Positions 46,932 to 59,658 of a DNA stretch of 64,000 nt are shown here, piece after piece. Made by a program: the position numbers and the translations under genes. The first letter of the stretch is position 1, and each line of letters opens with the position of its first letter. This DNA is from Sistotremastrum niveocremeum HHB9708 (lineage: Eukaryota; Basidiomycota; Agaricomycetes; Sistotremastrales; Sistotremastraceae): assembly GCA_001630475.1 (NCBI GenBank), contig KV419447.1, forward strand, positions 105,175 through 169,174, read 5' to 3'. Under the pieces are notes generated by a model. That model was not told the DNA's origin and did no database searches. It saw only the letters and a program-made list of their open reading frames with translations.

Positions 46932-49236
46932 ATGCGTCTTCCTCTTCCAGTATGTCGTCTATATTTACCATCGAGCCCCAAAAATATTGACCGGCGCCGT
47001 CTCTTTCAGCGAAGTTCGATTGGGAGGTTGGCCGAATCTTTCAGGGTGACTTGTGGCGCTATTGACCAAGAATCGGGGACGCGTAGGACCCCTTGAATCT
47101 TCAGAGTCTCCTGACGGACGAAGAGATTGCGGTTAGGTGAGTTATGACCTGCACATCGGCCTCAGCTCAACACATTCCTATCCAATAGAGACACGGCACA
47201 TGAGTATTGTCAAGAAAAGCTCTTTCCGCGGGTACTGAATGCATACCGAACTGAAGGTACCATCCATTCTCCCAAATCATCTTCAGCCACACTATTTCAC
47301 ACGGCCCTCATCTCCCGTGCACAGCTAATGCGCCCTGCTCGTAGATTTCGATTCAGGAGTGATGAGAGAGATGGGGGAGTTGGGGTTATTAGGGGCTACC
47401 ATTAAGGGGTATGGATGTGCAGGAGTGTCCAGCGTCGCATATGGCTTGATAGCAAGGGAGGTCGAACGGTGAGCCTTTCCCATCGTCGTATTCGGAACTT
47501 GAGAACTGATGTTCCGACGTCAGAGTCGATTCTGGCTATCGATCCACCATGTCCGTGCAGTCCTCCCTCGTCATGCATCCTATCAACGAGTTCGGCTCCG
47601 AAGAACAAAAGGCCAAGTGGTTGCCCCGTCTAGGTGGGCTTTCGTTTATCCTCGGTCACTGCGGCGTGCGTCAGAGCTGACTTCAGGGGTGATGTAGCAA
47701 AGGGGGAGATAACGGGCTGCTTCGTCTGTCACGCTCTTCCTGCTAAACGCTTTGCTTCTCACAACCGCCCAGGGTCTTACGGAGGCGAATCACGGTTCAG
47801 ATCCGGCTGGAATGGAAACTGTAGCAGAAGAAGTTGATGGAGGGTTTATCATTAATGGCAGCAAGACGTGGATTAGTAACGCCCCTGTAGCGTGAGTTTC
47901 TTGACCTGCTCTTACGTGTCGGTGCATCTGACGTCTGGCCCTTGGGTACTGGTTTCATTGTTCGTCATAATATTTGCCATTCAGGGATCTATTCCTAGTA
48001 TGGGCGCGGTGTAAATGGGATAATAAAGTACGCGGGTTCCTGTTGGAGAAGGTGAGGATTCTTAATTCGCCGTCGCCGGGCCCCTGTTGCTCGAATGAGC
48101 CATTCATACCCCTCTGCCGAGACGGCATGCTATGGCGAATGCATGGCAGTCTTTGTCCGTGCACCGCCGCTTCTTTTCGATCCATGATTCTTTCAGAGGA
48201 GTGCTGACGGAGCATACGTCTTTTCTCTCAACAGGAAATGAAAGGACTGTCTGCTCCAGCGATTAAAAATAAATTGGCTCTACGGGCTTCCATAACGGGC
48301 TCGATATTTTTGGATAACGTCCGTGCTCCCCGAGAAAGTTTCCTTGAGGGTGGAATAGGTCTAGGAGCTCCGTTCTCTTGTTTGAACAGTGCCAGGTGAG
48401 CTTCGATCTTTGATTGCCCTCTCGTCGGAAATCATTTAGTTCTCCGATGCTGCATCTCCACCTTCTTCATATTCCGTATTCGCGAAACGATGAGTCTCAT
48501 TGAATTTTGTCATTAGGTATGGCATATCGTGGGGAGTCATGGGATCGCTCGAGGATTGCATCTCGCGAGCTCGTACATACGCGTTGGAACGAAAGCAGTT
48601 TAAGAGACCCTTGGCCTCCTTTCAATTGATTCAAAAGAAGTTAGTGGATGCCCAGACAGAGGTGGCTCTAGGTCTCCAGGCTAGTCTTCAGGTACGGATT
48701 TGCTCACCTTCCCGATCTTCTCCAAAGTCCGTGCTTCGACGCCTCAGTCCGGCGATCATCGAGACGTCATACCAGACCGGCGGAGAACTCAAGCGCATAC
48801 GATCTCTACATCTTTCTTCTCTATTCGGCGAACCTCTCCCCCCGTTCCTTCGTAACTGACTCTCCGATGCAGGTCGGACGGCTGAAGGATGCAGGCACTC
48901 TGGCTCCAGAAATGATTAGCATAATCAAGAGGAACAATTGCGGTAAAGCATTGGAGCATGCGCGGACGGTGCTCGACATTCTGGGAGGAAATGCATGTTC
49001 GGATGAGTCAGTGTTCTATCAGTCTATGAGGCGTTGTCTATTTGTTGACCTTCATTTCAGATATCATATTGGACGGCATGTTGCTAATCTCCAAGTGACA
49101 AATACATATGAAGGAACGCATGTGGGTGCTTCATTTTACCATGCCTCCGATCTCAGCCTGATAACACCGGCGATAGGACATACACGCTCTCATCCTAGGA
49201 CGAGCTATGACCGGCCTGCAGGCGTTTGCTAATTAA
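46932..49236 (+). CDS. GCDH: glutaryl-CoA dehydrogenase, mitochondrial
   Basis: Oxidises and decarboxylates glutaryl-CoA to crotonyl-CoA in lysine and tryptophan breakdown, passing electrons to ETF. Thirteen exons: 46932-47045, 47087-47136, 47189-47256, 47345-47468, 47524-47633, 47698-47723, 47773-47891, 47985-48051, 48235-48395, 48517-48691, 48873-49006, 49061-49121 and 49177-49236; phases join to 422 aa, the usual length. The first exon gives an Arg-rich, amphipathic leader ([13 protein letters not shown], then [10 protein letters not shown]) fit for mitochondrial import. Family blocks include [72 protein letters not shown] and the catalytic-Glu motif [17 protein letters not shown] near the end. 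The gene looks intact and functional. Confidence 0.95.
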
Positions 49237-50865
49237 GGATTGGTGGAAGATGTAGTTCCGGATACGACGATGTGGCGCATAGCAGGCGCAATCAAGACAA
49301 GTCGGGAAAGCGACGTCCAAGTCCTTATTATTTTATGTACTTGTTACTTTTGCTGCGGCTGTCTAAGCGCTTGGGACGACGACGGCATCTCCGCTAGGTC
49401 CCTTCGGTGGAGAATGGAGATCGACCTTAGCCGGAAGTAAATTTGATCTGATTGATCATGGTCATGGAGATCGGCGTAAAAGGCACGGCAACCGATTGGT
49501 CGGCACGTGTGCTTAGTCAGCCTTCGTCTGGGAGATGAGTCGCAAACAAGCATCGTGTCTGGACGAAAACGGAACTCTCTATGACCCAATTGGTCTAGCG
49601 AGTCCAAGACCCGGCCATTACATCTCACCCCTTGAAACGGCAACCGAATCGAGATCGCTTGAATTCGACAACATCATATTTGGCAAGTAGCGCTGCACTA
49701 TCGGAGCTGCGCTAGAACTGTCCTGGATGTAGTATTGAGGAATGTTCTGAAACGCTGAGACCAGCTCAAACGGCCAAGTTCAACGCAGCCGATTCAGAAG
49801 TAACTCGCTATACGTCAGTTACAGGCCCCACCATCGTCCTTTCTCCGCCGATGCAAACCCCTTGCCAGAAGGTCGTTCAAGCATCAACTAGGGGCTCAAT
49901 GAACCTGATGACGCTCTACTCACGTTCTTTAGATGTTCTGTACGAAAGGTATGACTTCCTAGAATCGCCGATGTGTCTAATCAGCCGACAGATTATATTA
50001 GGTAAATTTCAAGATGAAGGCGTCACAATTCTCCGGTCATCGCAGTCCTGTTTTCGCTCTGGCGTTCCTCTCGACAGCCCAAAACAGGCCGCAGACTAGC
50101 GCCTATACCGGCTCTGCCGTCATGATTGCCGGAGGCTGGCGGCATCCATCAGCACCATTCCTAATTGGGAGTCAACAACTCCACGTTTTCCCCTTTTACG
50201 AACCTATCCATTCTTTATTTCTCAGGAGGATCTACGCAACCCTAGCTGTGTCTTCATTGTCACTCTACCAAACCCTGATACGCCACTACCCGACTGAGAG
50301 CGATGCGATGCGTCGCCTCGAGTCCAGCCGCCAACGTCGCATGGGAATATCGTAATTCCACGTTCAACTATGGATGAAGGGGCGAAGCTCGGACTTGGAT
50401 TTGGGATCCGTCTTCCTGGTCATTGTCCCCACAGACACGTTTGGTCGACAGTTTCGAGCTACATTCATCCGGTTCCTGGCGAGACCAATCCAGAACGAGA
50501 GCAAACAATGTGCTTGCGGACATCACATCGGATCGCAATCGCACATCTCATCACAGCACTCACCGGCGGCGGAGGAACTGAGGCGTATCTGCAATGCAAA
50601 GCTAGCTACTTCTTGGTCGTCAAAATACGTGTGGGGCATGCACTATCGTTTATTCGGGTTGGTACGGTTAGTTGGGCTACCCCTTAGGTAAAGTCCGTCG
50701 GCTCACGTGGAGCGCTGTGGGCTCGTGGCAAGGGGAGGGCAAAGCTGCGCTTTAGCAGTATAAAAGGCCACCGATCCTACGCTTCATTTCTCACCAAGCA
50801 CCTGCTTGTTTTCTCTCATCGCTCACATCTCTCTCCCACTTCAAATCTCACTTAATTCTTGCGAA
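49237..50865. other. intergenic, promoter of the GST gene at its right end
   Basis: No gene supported. Open frames of up to 121 codons around 49850-50690 start and stop without splice or family signals. The last 170 bp hold an E-box CACGTG and a TATA box for the downstream gene. Confidence 0.55.
50704..50766 (+). promoter_or_regulatory. E-box and TATA box of the GST gene
   Basis: CACGTG at 50704-50709 and TATAAAAG at 50759-50766, about 100 bp before the ATG at 50866. The leader between is CT-rich, as in well-expressed fungal genes. Confidence 0.6.
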
Positions 50866-52007
50866 ATGGCTTGCGCATCCTCCCTCGGCTCTCATGGCAA
50901 ACAATTTACCTTGTTCAACCATGTCGGTATGTGTCTTTGACTCTGGTAATGGAGTATGACGTCGTATACTCATCGGTGATCATAGGTATGCACATGCCGA
51001 ACATCTTCAAGCTATGTTTCGTCATGAAGGAACTCGATCTCAAATGGGAGTCTAAGTTCTTGGAGTTCGTTGCCAGTTTCTTCATGGCATTCACGCGACT
51101 TATCACACCTTTTCATCCAGCTTCAACAAGAACGAGCAGAAGCAATCTCCTCACATCGACTACAATCCCAATGGACGCGTAAGTTTCGCATACACATTCA
51201 TCTCTTCCGAGCTCATCTCTTCCTGATCAGATCCCAACTTTGATCGATCACAACAACAACGATTTCCCTATTTGGGAAAGTAACGCCATCTTGCTTTATC
51301 TTATCAACACCTATGACGCCGAGAACAAGTTCGGCTTCCTCGGCAAGACTGCCGAAGAGAAGGCTCAAGTGATGCAGTGGCTCTTTTTCCAGGCCAGCGG
51401 TCAAGGTAAGTTCGCGTTTCATAGGATGATTCAGTGCCTAACATTTCCTCGTGTGTCCTCTCACAGGTCCTTACTACGGACAGGGTATGTAGTTACAATA
51501 TTATCGATTGATAAACAGTTGCTGATAGCGTTGATTAATAGCTCATTGGTTCCTCTATCTTCATCCCGAGGAAGTGCCTTCTGCCATCACCCGCTATCAG
51601 GATGAAATTCTTCGTGTCTTGAGCGTCCTCGAGAAACACCTCCAGAATCGCGAATGGTACGTAAATCATCATTCGTTCATCGATTTATCTCTCATATATT
51701 ATTTAGGATGGTCGGTGACTCGATCACTCTTGCCGACTTCGCCCTCCTCCCCTACAACTTGTTCTACGCTCCTCGTCTCCTTCCCGAAGGTGTCACAGTC
51801 GAGGACCGCTATCCTGCCGTCGCAGCGTGGCAGAAGAGGCTTTGTGCTCGTCGCTCCGTCGCTGAGACCGTCCAGGAACGCGAAGTCGAGGTTCGCAAAT
51901 TCGCCAACACCATCCCTATCTTCCGCGGCGAGAGGGGTCGTATGGATCCTGTTTATCCTCAGGTTCCTGAAGTCGCCGAGTCTACCGAAGTCACCGTTGA
52001 AGCTTGA
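50866..52007 (+). CDS. glutathione S-transferase, Ure2-like
   Basis: Exons are 50866-50926, 50986 to about 51055, 51121-51178, 51231-51405, 51467-51484, 51542-51656 and 51707-52007, giving about 265 aa. The thioredoxin-like half shows FTLFNHVGMHMPNIFK, NPNGRIPTLIDH (with the cis-Pro) and the glutathione-binding WESNAILLYLI. The helical half shows QWLFFQASGQGPYYGQAHWF, GDSITLADFALLPY and YPAVAAWQKRL. This is the Ure2/GTT-type class of fungal GSTs, acting in the cytosol on electrophiles or peroxides. The end of exon 2 is uncertain: the homologous stretch should read like FLDFxKNEQK, and the best in-phase donors (GTTCTT or GTCTAA) are weak. An 18-nt exon at 51467-51484 is supported on both sides. 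Confidence 0.9.
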
Positions 52008-52352
52008 ACTAATTTCTTTCCGAGTTGTCGCTCTCTCCTGTAGTCAATTACTTGCTCCGTGCTATGTTGTCTTGGAAGTGTAATAATAATTGAACGAATA
52101 GGTACCAGTTGTAGTGTTTTGTAATGTCAATAATCGAGTGCTTTTATCCGGTCATCACGTGTCATCTTAAACATTCGGATTATCGCACGTTTGGGAAGTC
52201 GAGGAAACAAGAGATTGTATTTTGATCATCCAATATACGAAAGCATAGCAACGATGATTTTAAGCTCCAGACTAGATCGATGCAGAAGCATATTACATTG
52301 TAACGCGACATATGACATTGCCATTCATACAACTATCGGTTTGACAAGCTTC

Positions 52353-53177
52353 TCACACCGCGATTGCGGGTATCGGAGCCCACCAATCGATCGAGATCAA
52401 AGTGTTAGGTAGAAGCGATCGTTGGAAGATGTGCAGATTTGGGGGTTTATCATGAGCACTGACCGGATCCCACTGGAAAAGCCACTTCGAAACTCGCTGA
52501 GTGAGATAAGCGTTTGGAGGAACAACCAGGACGAGGCGGATGCCTATACTGAGGAGCTTATTAGCATCGCGAATGACCTGAGTAGCATCAATTTCAGCAG
52601 AGTCGACTTCGAGACAGAGTTCCTCTAATGAAGTCTCCGACTCGCCCTCGCTAAACAAGTGCATAGCCGAAATGTCATAGCACGGGACGCGCAATGTTAA
52701 GCGAGTAATGTCATGCCAGACATAGTGTTGCCGATGAAGTGAACCGAGCACAATCGGCTGGTTTAGGGCGAGGGATAGGTGTTCGGGGCGGAGGTCACTC
52801 CAAGCGCGATGATTTATTCGGCAATTGGAATTAAGCGCTAGTGACGTTACGCTGACACAGTCGTTGAAGTCGCCCAGACACTGGATGAATTTATACGGGA
52901 TCTCGGGATATAGTGCGAGATGCAGAACGAGGGATTTTCGAGAAGAGGAGACGTGATCCGCAAAGAATTTGATTTGGCGGATGGTGGTGAGAATGACCGA
53001 ATGATAGAGTTCTTTTTCGACGACTGGTTGCCACGTGCGATTCAGCCTAGCGAGGCGAGTCATGGATGGTAAGTCGACTGTTGATACGACGGATATGATG
53101 TATATGATCAGCTCCGGTGGCAAATGCGGTTTCCGAGCTCGATTGGGTCGTGCCTGTCGGTCGATAGATGACGCCAT
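52353..53177 (-). CDS. F-box-like protein, diverged paralog 3
   Basis: A single exon of 274 aa. The N-terminal motif HLPPELIIYIISVV, then RLARLNRTWQPVVEKELYHSVIL, is F-box-like. The remainder has short leucine-rich blocks (VTSLALNSNC, LRPEHLSLAL, LEELCLEVDSAEI) in the same order as the two F-box genes at 41957 and 43618 but is much more diverged. Presumed SCF substrate adaptor. Confidence 0.72.
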   Translation of the reverse strand: MASSIDRQARPNRARKPHLPPELIIYIISVVSTVDLPSMTRLARLNRTWQPVVEKELYHSVILTTIRQIKFFADHVSSSRKSLVLHLALYPEIPYKFIQCLGDFNDCVSVTSLALNSNCRINHRAWSDLRPEHLSLALNQPIVLGSLHRQHYVWHDITRLTLRVPCYDISAMHLFSEGESETSLEELCLEVDSAEIDATQVIRDANKLLSIGIRLVLVVPPNAYLTQRVSKWLFQWDPVSAHDKPPNLHIFQRSLLPNTLISIDWWAPIPAIAV

Positions 53178-56100
53178 CGATCAAGGTAGCAGGCGAATGG
53201 CACTGATGCTACTAATTGAGCGTGAGAAGTGCTGTCTCGAGAACAGATTGTATGGTATCTTACCAAATAATTGCTTGATATTGGTATGTAGTGGGCGTAG
53301 ATAGCAAAGCTCCTCAGCTTTAAAGAAACGGATGCTGCCCCAAGGAGTGTGCTACCATGCCAACCAGGATGATGTAACGAGCACAGCAGAGCGAAGAGGA
53401 TGTAGTCAAGTTCAACCTGGTGGATTCATCGTGGTGCCTGTATGCCAGCGCTATGAGAAGGAGAGACGAGCGCATTGAATGGATGGAAAGGCGATCTATC
53501 CTAAACCGGTCACAGGTTCTGGACGCTCGGAACTAAAGCGCTTCTGCGTTGCAAAGCTTGGACCGATGGGACAGGAAGATAAGCAGAGATTAGGTCGATT
53601 AGGTATGATTTGAAATGGCTGCAACACAAGGATGAGAGCCGAGAAACAACGAGGACCAAATGAAATACGTACACTCGTACATCCAAGTACTGCGCCTGTT
53701 GCTATTGTTACTCGAAGCAGAAATCGACCAAGTACTCGGAGACTTTGGCAGAAAGACGTGAGAATATTTTCAGGACATAAAAGATGCTGTGCGCGTCCAG
53801 ATTGTCCGCAGAGTCAGCCAGAGTGAAAAGTTTGCGGAGGTGGCGTGACGCGTGACACTCCTTCTCAGGTTGTCGTCGATCCACCAACGTTGACCCAAGC
53901 GTTGACCAACGCCCTATCTGACGAAGAAGAATCTACTCCACCAACTCAAGATCTTGTGGCATCGCGCGCTGACCTATATAATATTGCTTTATGTCGGCGC
54001 AAACGCTTACGAATGAATTTCAGCTATCCGTGTTGCGTCCATGGCACCATGGCACCAGACAGCCTTTGCTTCCCATCCCAAAATTTGGAATTACCCGATT
54101 GACAAGATATCGAGGCCGTTCATGTCCTCCTACTATGCCTCGTAATATCTCGCAGATCAATAGGCTCAATTCTCGGATGCTTCGCAGTTCTGTATAAGGC
54201 TGATGAACGGCGGGTGTACCAAGGCATAATGCCATTCATAATGGCATCGTGCCTAGTTCTGCTGTTCTCTTCAGAAATATGGATGCCGTCGATGCCGAAA
54301 AGTTCCGTTTACCTCCCGAATCCTCCTCCGTCTGCATCCCAGATAATCCCCGGGGATTATTGGATCAATGTATGTCTATCCAAGGAATATCCTTCAGGTC
54401 GAGAAGATTGATAATGAATCTCGAGAAAGAGATTGTGATAGCAATCAAACGGATTCGCTTTGGATATCGGTACGCTGTCTCGTTCTCTTTCATTTGCGGG
54501 ATGAAAATTCAGATGACTTTAGAAATGCTATGATTCGGATAGGCTACTCAGTCCTGGATATTCCCTTCGGCATTTCCCTCACTTCGAAAGCCTATATACC
54601 GGCAACCTACTCCTCGACCGATGATTCTCCACAGTCCACAAGCGTCTAGAGCACGCTCATCGCCTGACGCTCGACCATAAATTTCTCTGATCGACATTCT
54701 GGCAACGCCCGAATCCGAGTCCGAGAATGATCTATCTAATCTAGTCGCGTGGATACGAATTCCTATATCTGACCCGGGAAACGATAATTCTCGGGGGAGC
54801 TTGAGTCGGATCTATATCGGATGTGGTCTTGGGATCTCCGTTCCTTGTTTCTTTTTGGAAGGAAAGGAAGATGCGGTACCCCAGGTGATCGTCGATTTAG
54901 GATTTCGAAGATCGGTCGGGAGATTATGGGATCTTATTTAGTTTTTTGAGTGAAGTCAGACGATGGGTTGTGGAGAGGCTTCGGAGAATGGGATATGTGT
55001 GGTTAGACGAGCTCGGATATTAAGGATTGGGACGTTCCTGGAGTTTGGCCTGAGCGATGAGGATTGGAGGGAGGAGATGCGGGGAAACACGTGAGGATGC
55101 AGGGAAGGGAAGACGGAAGAGAATTGACAGTGAGTAGTGAATTGCGTCTATTGGAATTCATTCTTATTTTCATTCACTTCATAGGTCTTCTCGACTTTAG
55201 CTTGTCGTCTTCGTCGTCATACTCGAAACTTCACTCTGATCCAAGTCATCCGACTGGTTGCTCCAAAAAACCAATATCGCCAAAATATGTTCCGTGCACT
55301 CAGGGTACTCCAAAGACACGGTCACGAGACTCTTATAGTCTCCGCTCACCTGGTCTGCACCTAGGACCCAGGAGGGGCCAGTCTTGGCCTCGCACCTCCC
55401 TCTCCGAAAAGCCATATTTTCTCCGGATTTCATTTCGTGCAGAGGGAGGATGCATTCCGATGGGGGTCATGCGGAGTGGAGATGGGTCGAGTGAGGGGCC
55501 GGATTTGGAAGCTATGGCACGGAACTCGCGAGAAGGGAAGAGGTGTGATCGTGAACGTGATAACTGTGACTTCGATGAAAATTTTCGAGACATGGGTTCG
55601 TCTTGTGACTTTGCTTTATCTTTCGTTCTCAAGCATCGTGAGTGAGTCCTACATCATTGTTAACAACACTGACTTTTTGTTCTGAATAGTTGGTGTGAAG
55701 ACGAATGTGAGAGGAATATTCTGCGCTAGAATGGATCGGCCGACGATATTCCCTTGGACGACGATCAGGATTCAATGCCAGGTACAGGCATTCTTCAAGC
55801 GAGCTTCTCGAGAGCTTCTTCGCGTCTATCGACCTTATCGCCGAATTCTCTCGGCCTTCCCCGATAGCACGTGCCGAACTGATTTCCCATTTTGAGCGAT
55901 TTCAGCTCTCTTCTGAAGGCTTCTTGTCGCTCGGAGAAGGGGGAGCGCTAGGAATGTTCGAAGGAACGATTGAATGGCGTCTATCCCCAGCCAGTAGGAA
56001 GGCTTCTGACTTCTGACTTCGACGTTTGCATTTGTTTGTTTGAGAGAGCGGAATAGATTCGGTTTATTTGACTTGGATTCTTCGATGGATTCGGAAATCT

Positions 56101-59100
56101 CTTGGTCTTGGGTTCCGAGTGGGATGATTGAGAGGAGGTTAGGAGAATGATGTCAGTGGTCACGGTGTCTGAGATGGTGATTACTTTCCGGAATTTTGGG
56201 AAGACGATGATTACTATAATGGGACGAGGATAGATGTCAGATGAAAGCGCTCCTTGATTATGCGGGGATCCTTGGATCGTAGAAGGAACTATGATTGGTT
56301 GTCGTTGTGGATGATCAAAGCCGTTACTTATGAAGTCATCATTACTGAGACGAAGATTATGGGCGTTCGAATGCTTCGTGATCTCGAATATGAAGCATGT
56401 TGTTCATCTCGTCTAAATGATGTTAAAAACATGTGGAAACTGTGCTAATTCGAAGACTCAGAATCACTCATATCCGTCTTCAGATGATCGAACTAGATTT
56501 CATTAACCTATGTTTTTGGACTAGTACAGAATATATCGTATCTACCGTCGATCTCTCGATCACAATCGACATTTCTCCGCGAGCTCAGACGATGTCCAAG
56601 CGTTTCATACCCATAAAAGGAACGTAGAGCTCAGGAACGGAAGCTGATTCATAGCGCGATTTCTCAAAGAGGAAAGTAGGTCGAAACGAGCCAGTCGGAA
56701 AATTGGCCTTCTGAGGTTCTCGCTCAGGAGAGTTAGTAAGAGGTTAAGATCATGAGATGCACAGTCGATCTATTTGTTTGTTTGAGTGTTTGACTCTGAA
56801 TGGTTTTAGACGAAAGAGTATGGAGATGGCAAGGGAGGGAACGGGAGGAGGAGGGGGAAGTCCGACGGGCCGTCTCCGAGGTAGATCCGATATCTGATTC
56901 CAGAGGTCGAAGCGGAAGTAAATTATTGTTGCGCGGATTCGTAGCTTGTGCTCGTTCGCAGATGACAAAGTACGAGCAGAAGACCTGGGTGCTCGTATAT
57001 CGATTGGGAAGCCGCAGTGTGATTTGGGAGAGAGGTGCTGCGGCGGATGGGAGGATACCTTTTTTGGGAATTGGATACACACAGAGGGATAGACGCGTGA
57101 CTTTGGGTTTGGGATCTGAAGTGCGAGCACGAGCGCGAGTCATACCTTGTGGAGAGTGCTTATTCGTCGTGTTGAGGCTTCGTATAGGGACCTTGATGAG
57201 TGAGGTCATTTGATGGGATGGAATTCGGGATTCGATGTTCAGAGGGCGTGGATGGCGGGGAATTGGCTTTTTTGGATGAGATGGGCGTTCCGCTCGTTAA
57301 TGGGATATTGCTTAGGAAGAGCAGGCTTGTGCTTGATCTTATGAGTGCTGAGATCTGGTGATTACAAGGACGTCGATGACGTGTTCGATTGATACTGACA
57401 TATTGAGGAGGTTGAGCAATGAGAACGGGGTGGGCGTTCAAAGGAATTGTTTTTATTGTTCAGTTAGGAACATGTCGTAGTCGAGCAGGGGAGATATGAC
57501 AAGACAATGAGGCAGATCTGGTCATCTGGAGAGGGGAGGCAAGATGTCTAGGGGTGGGTAATGACTCGGCGCTCATCTGAGAATTTCGAATGATCTCATC
57601 TTTCGAGATGTGCTGGACATCTCACATCGGGCTCATCATTTCTCGTCGAAGGTCTGTCGGCGAACGAACGAACGTCTGATGGACGCTCTACCAATTTTAC
57701 GAGGCGCTGGATAGTTCCAAAGCGAAAGAGTCGATCGAAAAGGAATAGACGAACGGAAAGAAAGAAAGAGACAACTGGAGAATGTCTTTGATCGTAGAAA
57801 TTTGGAATACTTCTTGGTCTGCAGGGCTAGTGAGAACGAACGAAATGAGATCTGGGAGCAGTTAGAACACGATGAGAGCTTCCGTTACTACTATTTGGCT
57901 CATCGAAGGTAACGGCCGACCTCGAGCGTCAACCACCTCACGAACCAATTAGAGTGTGCGAATAGGGGGCGTTCCTGGGATTGGCGTACTGCGTCGGGAC
58001 TTGTCGGAATTTCGGACATGGGTATGCCAAACTTCGAAGGAGAAGGGATTGGCTGTCGGGAGGGCAGTTACCATACTGGGACGAGGACTGAGAATATCCG
58101 ATGAGTTTATCCTGTTTATCCAGATCTTGATCCTTGATTCGGGTAGCAATAGTGATGGGATAGCCGTGTTCCGTATATTTGGAAATTTCGAAGGCGGATT
58201 ATCTGTGAGATGAGAGTGAGAGCAGATGACTGGATTATTAGTTCGGAGAAATGGGATGCCATGGGATGGCATGGGGAGGTATGACTGACGGAGAGCATGG
58301 GAGGCTAGGGAATGCGAGGACGAAGAGGGAAAGAGAGGTCAGGTGGGTATGTGAGTGATCGTTTGGATGGAAGATTAGACTACCGTTGGGAGAGTAGTTT
58401 GGGAGAGCTTGGCAGAGCGTCTGAGCGTCTGCGTAGTTGACTGTGGTTTGGTGGTGATCACGGTCATAGATGAATTTGGCTGTAGGAGGTGAATTGCTTG
58501 ATTGGGAGTTGTTGGCGCTTTGTGGTTCGTACTTTGGCGCCGATTTAGGTTGATTACATTGAGATGCGTTCTTCGAAGTGCGGAAATTATATTCGAAGAG
58601 GGTGGTTGGGGGAGGGTTTCGAATAGACTTTTGGTTGGAATTTAGAGTGGAGGATTCGTCAGGGTTATTTCTTAGCGAGGCGTCATAGTAGAGCCATGAC
58701 GAGCCCATTTGGCAAGACAGGGTGGTGAGTAGGGATCGAGGGCGGTAAGGGCGTCAAGGGCTTAGGGCGGGAAGGTACGGCGGTGTTAGACGGGATGAAG
58801 GCGATTGGTGCCCTGGTGGTGGATGTACCAAATTTGGAAGTTAGACGACGGCGTTGGATTGGTTGTTGCTGAGATGCGGCTGTGCATGGTGATTGGGCGT
58901 TTGCGGATGTTTTTGGATTTGGGTTTAGTCATTTGTGGCTGAGGCGTTGGTGGTTGTCTTGGATGTGATCGTTTGAGCACGTGGGGTGGGACGCGCATGT
59001 GGACGGACCGGGTGGGAGGCTTGGGTGCGCGTTAGAGACGAGCGTTGGGTGAGAGGGGTGAGATATGAGTGGCAAATTGGGAATAATGTCGAGAAAATGG

Positions 59101-59658
59101 GCAGAATATTGTTTTTGGAAGGCAGGAGGCGGGATCAGAATGGAAGCCGGGATAGTCCGATATAGCCGATTTGATCAGACGATCTCGATCGGGCAAGGGT
59201 AAATCGATAATTTTTGAGACGAAAGCTCGGAGGAGGGAGCATGCTCACGAGGGAAGGGACCCTGTGGTTTGAGGAGAGACTGGAAAGAAGCGAGTCATGC
59301 GGGGATAGCAGATGGACCGTCGCCTGACAAGCTCTCAGAGGGGAAAGCCCAAGCTCAGTCCGAGGTACGTCCGGGCTCGGCGGCGTCTCATCGGCCTCAC
59401 TAGCAACTCTTATTTTTTATTCTGCGACGGCGACGGCGGGCTGGAGGACGACGGGGACGATGAGGAGAGGGAGACAGGGTCGGGATGGCGTCGTGGAGCG
59501 TGATTGGTGTGGCGTATGGACCGTCGGTTGGGGGATCAGAATATTCGGTGGGCGGGTGGATAACCTCGGAGACAACGATCGCCAAATAAATCCCTAAACG
59601 ACCAGAGTTGCTATATATCCATCCACTCTTCTCCTCTTCCGCCGCAACTCTATCCACA
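53178..59658. other. long gene-poor stretch
   Basis: No gene I can support in 6.4 kb. From about 54900 to 59300 the plus strand is richer in G than C, which opens many C/A-rich frames on the minus strand (for example 58708-58238 and 57209-56733); these have plausible splice words but no recognisable domain. A small plus-strand frame near 54249-54533 (MPSSAVLF.. in one reading, MDAVDAEKFRLPPES inside it) is equally unproven. The bZIP promoter lies at the right end, with TATATAT at 59612-59618. Confidence 0.5.
59612..59618 (+). promoter_or_regulatory. TATA-like element before the bZIP gene
   Basis: CTATATATCC ending about 40 bp before the ATG at 59659. It is close to the start codon, so either the leader is short or the true promoter is further upstream. 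Confidence 0.4.

Noticed and set aside
48002-48234. Alternative exon between the two central GCDH exons
   Set aside because: The flanking exons already join in phase to give the conserved [13 protein letters not shown] sequence, so the 183-nt gap is simply a longer intron.
49851-50691. Several overlapping frames of 80-110 codons
   Set aside because: Frames on the same DNA compete, none has family resemblance, and the stretch is just upstream of the GST promoter.
55064-55645. 193-codon plus-strand frame
   Set aside because: Composition reflects G-rich DNA and no domain, splice pattern or hydrophobic core could be seen.
56733-59000. Series of minus-strand frames rich in Pro, Thr and Asn
   Set aside because: They open because the minus strand is C/A-rich; I could not join them into a coherent, recognisable protein.
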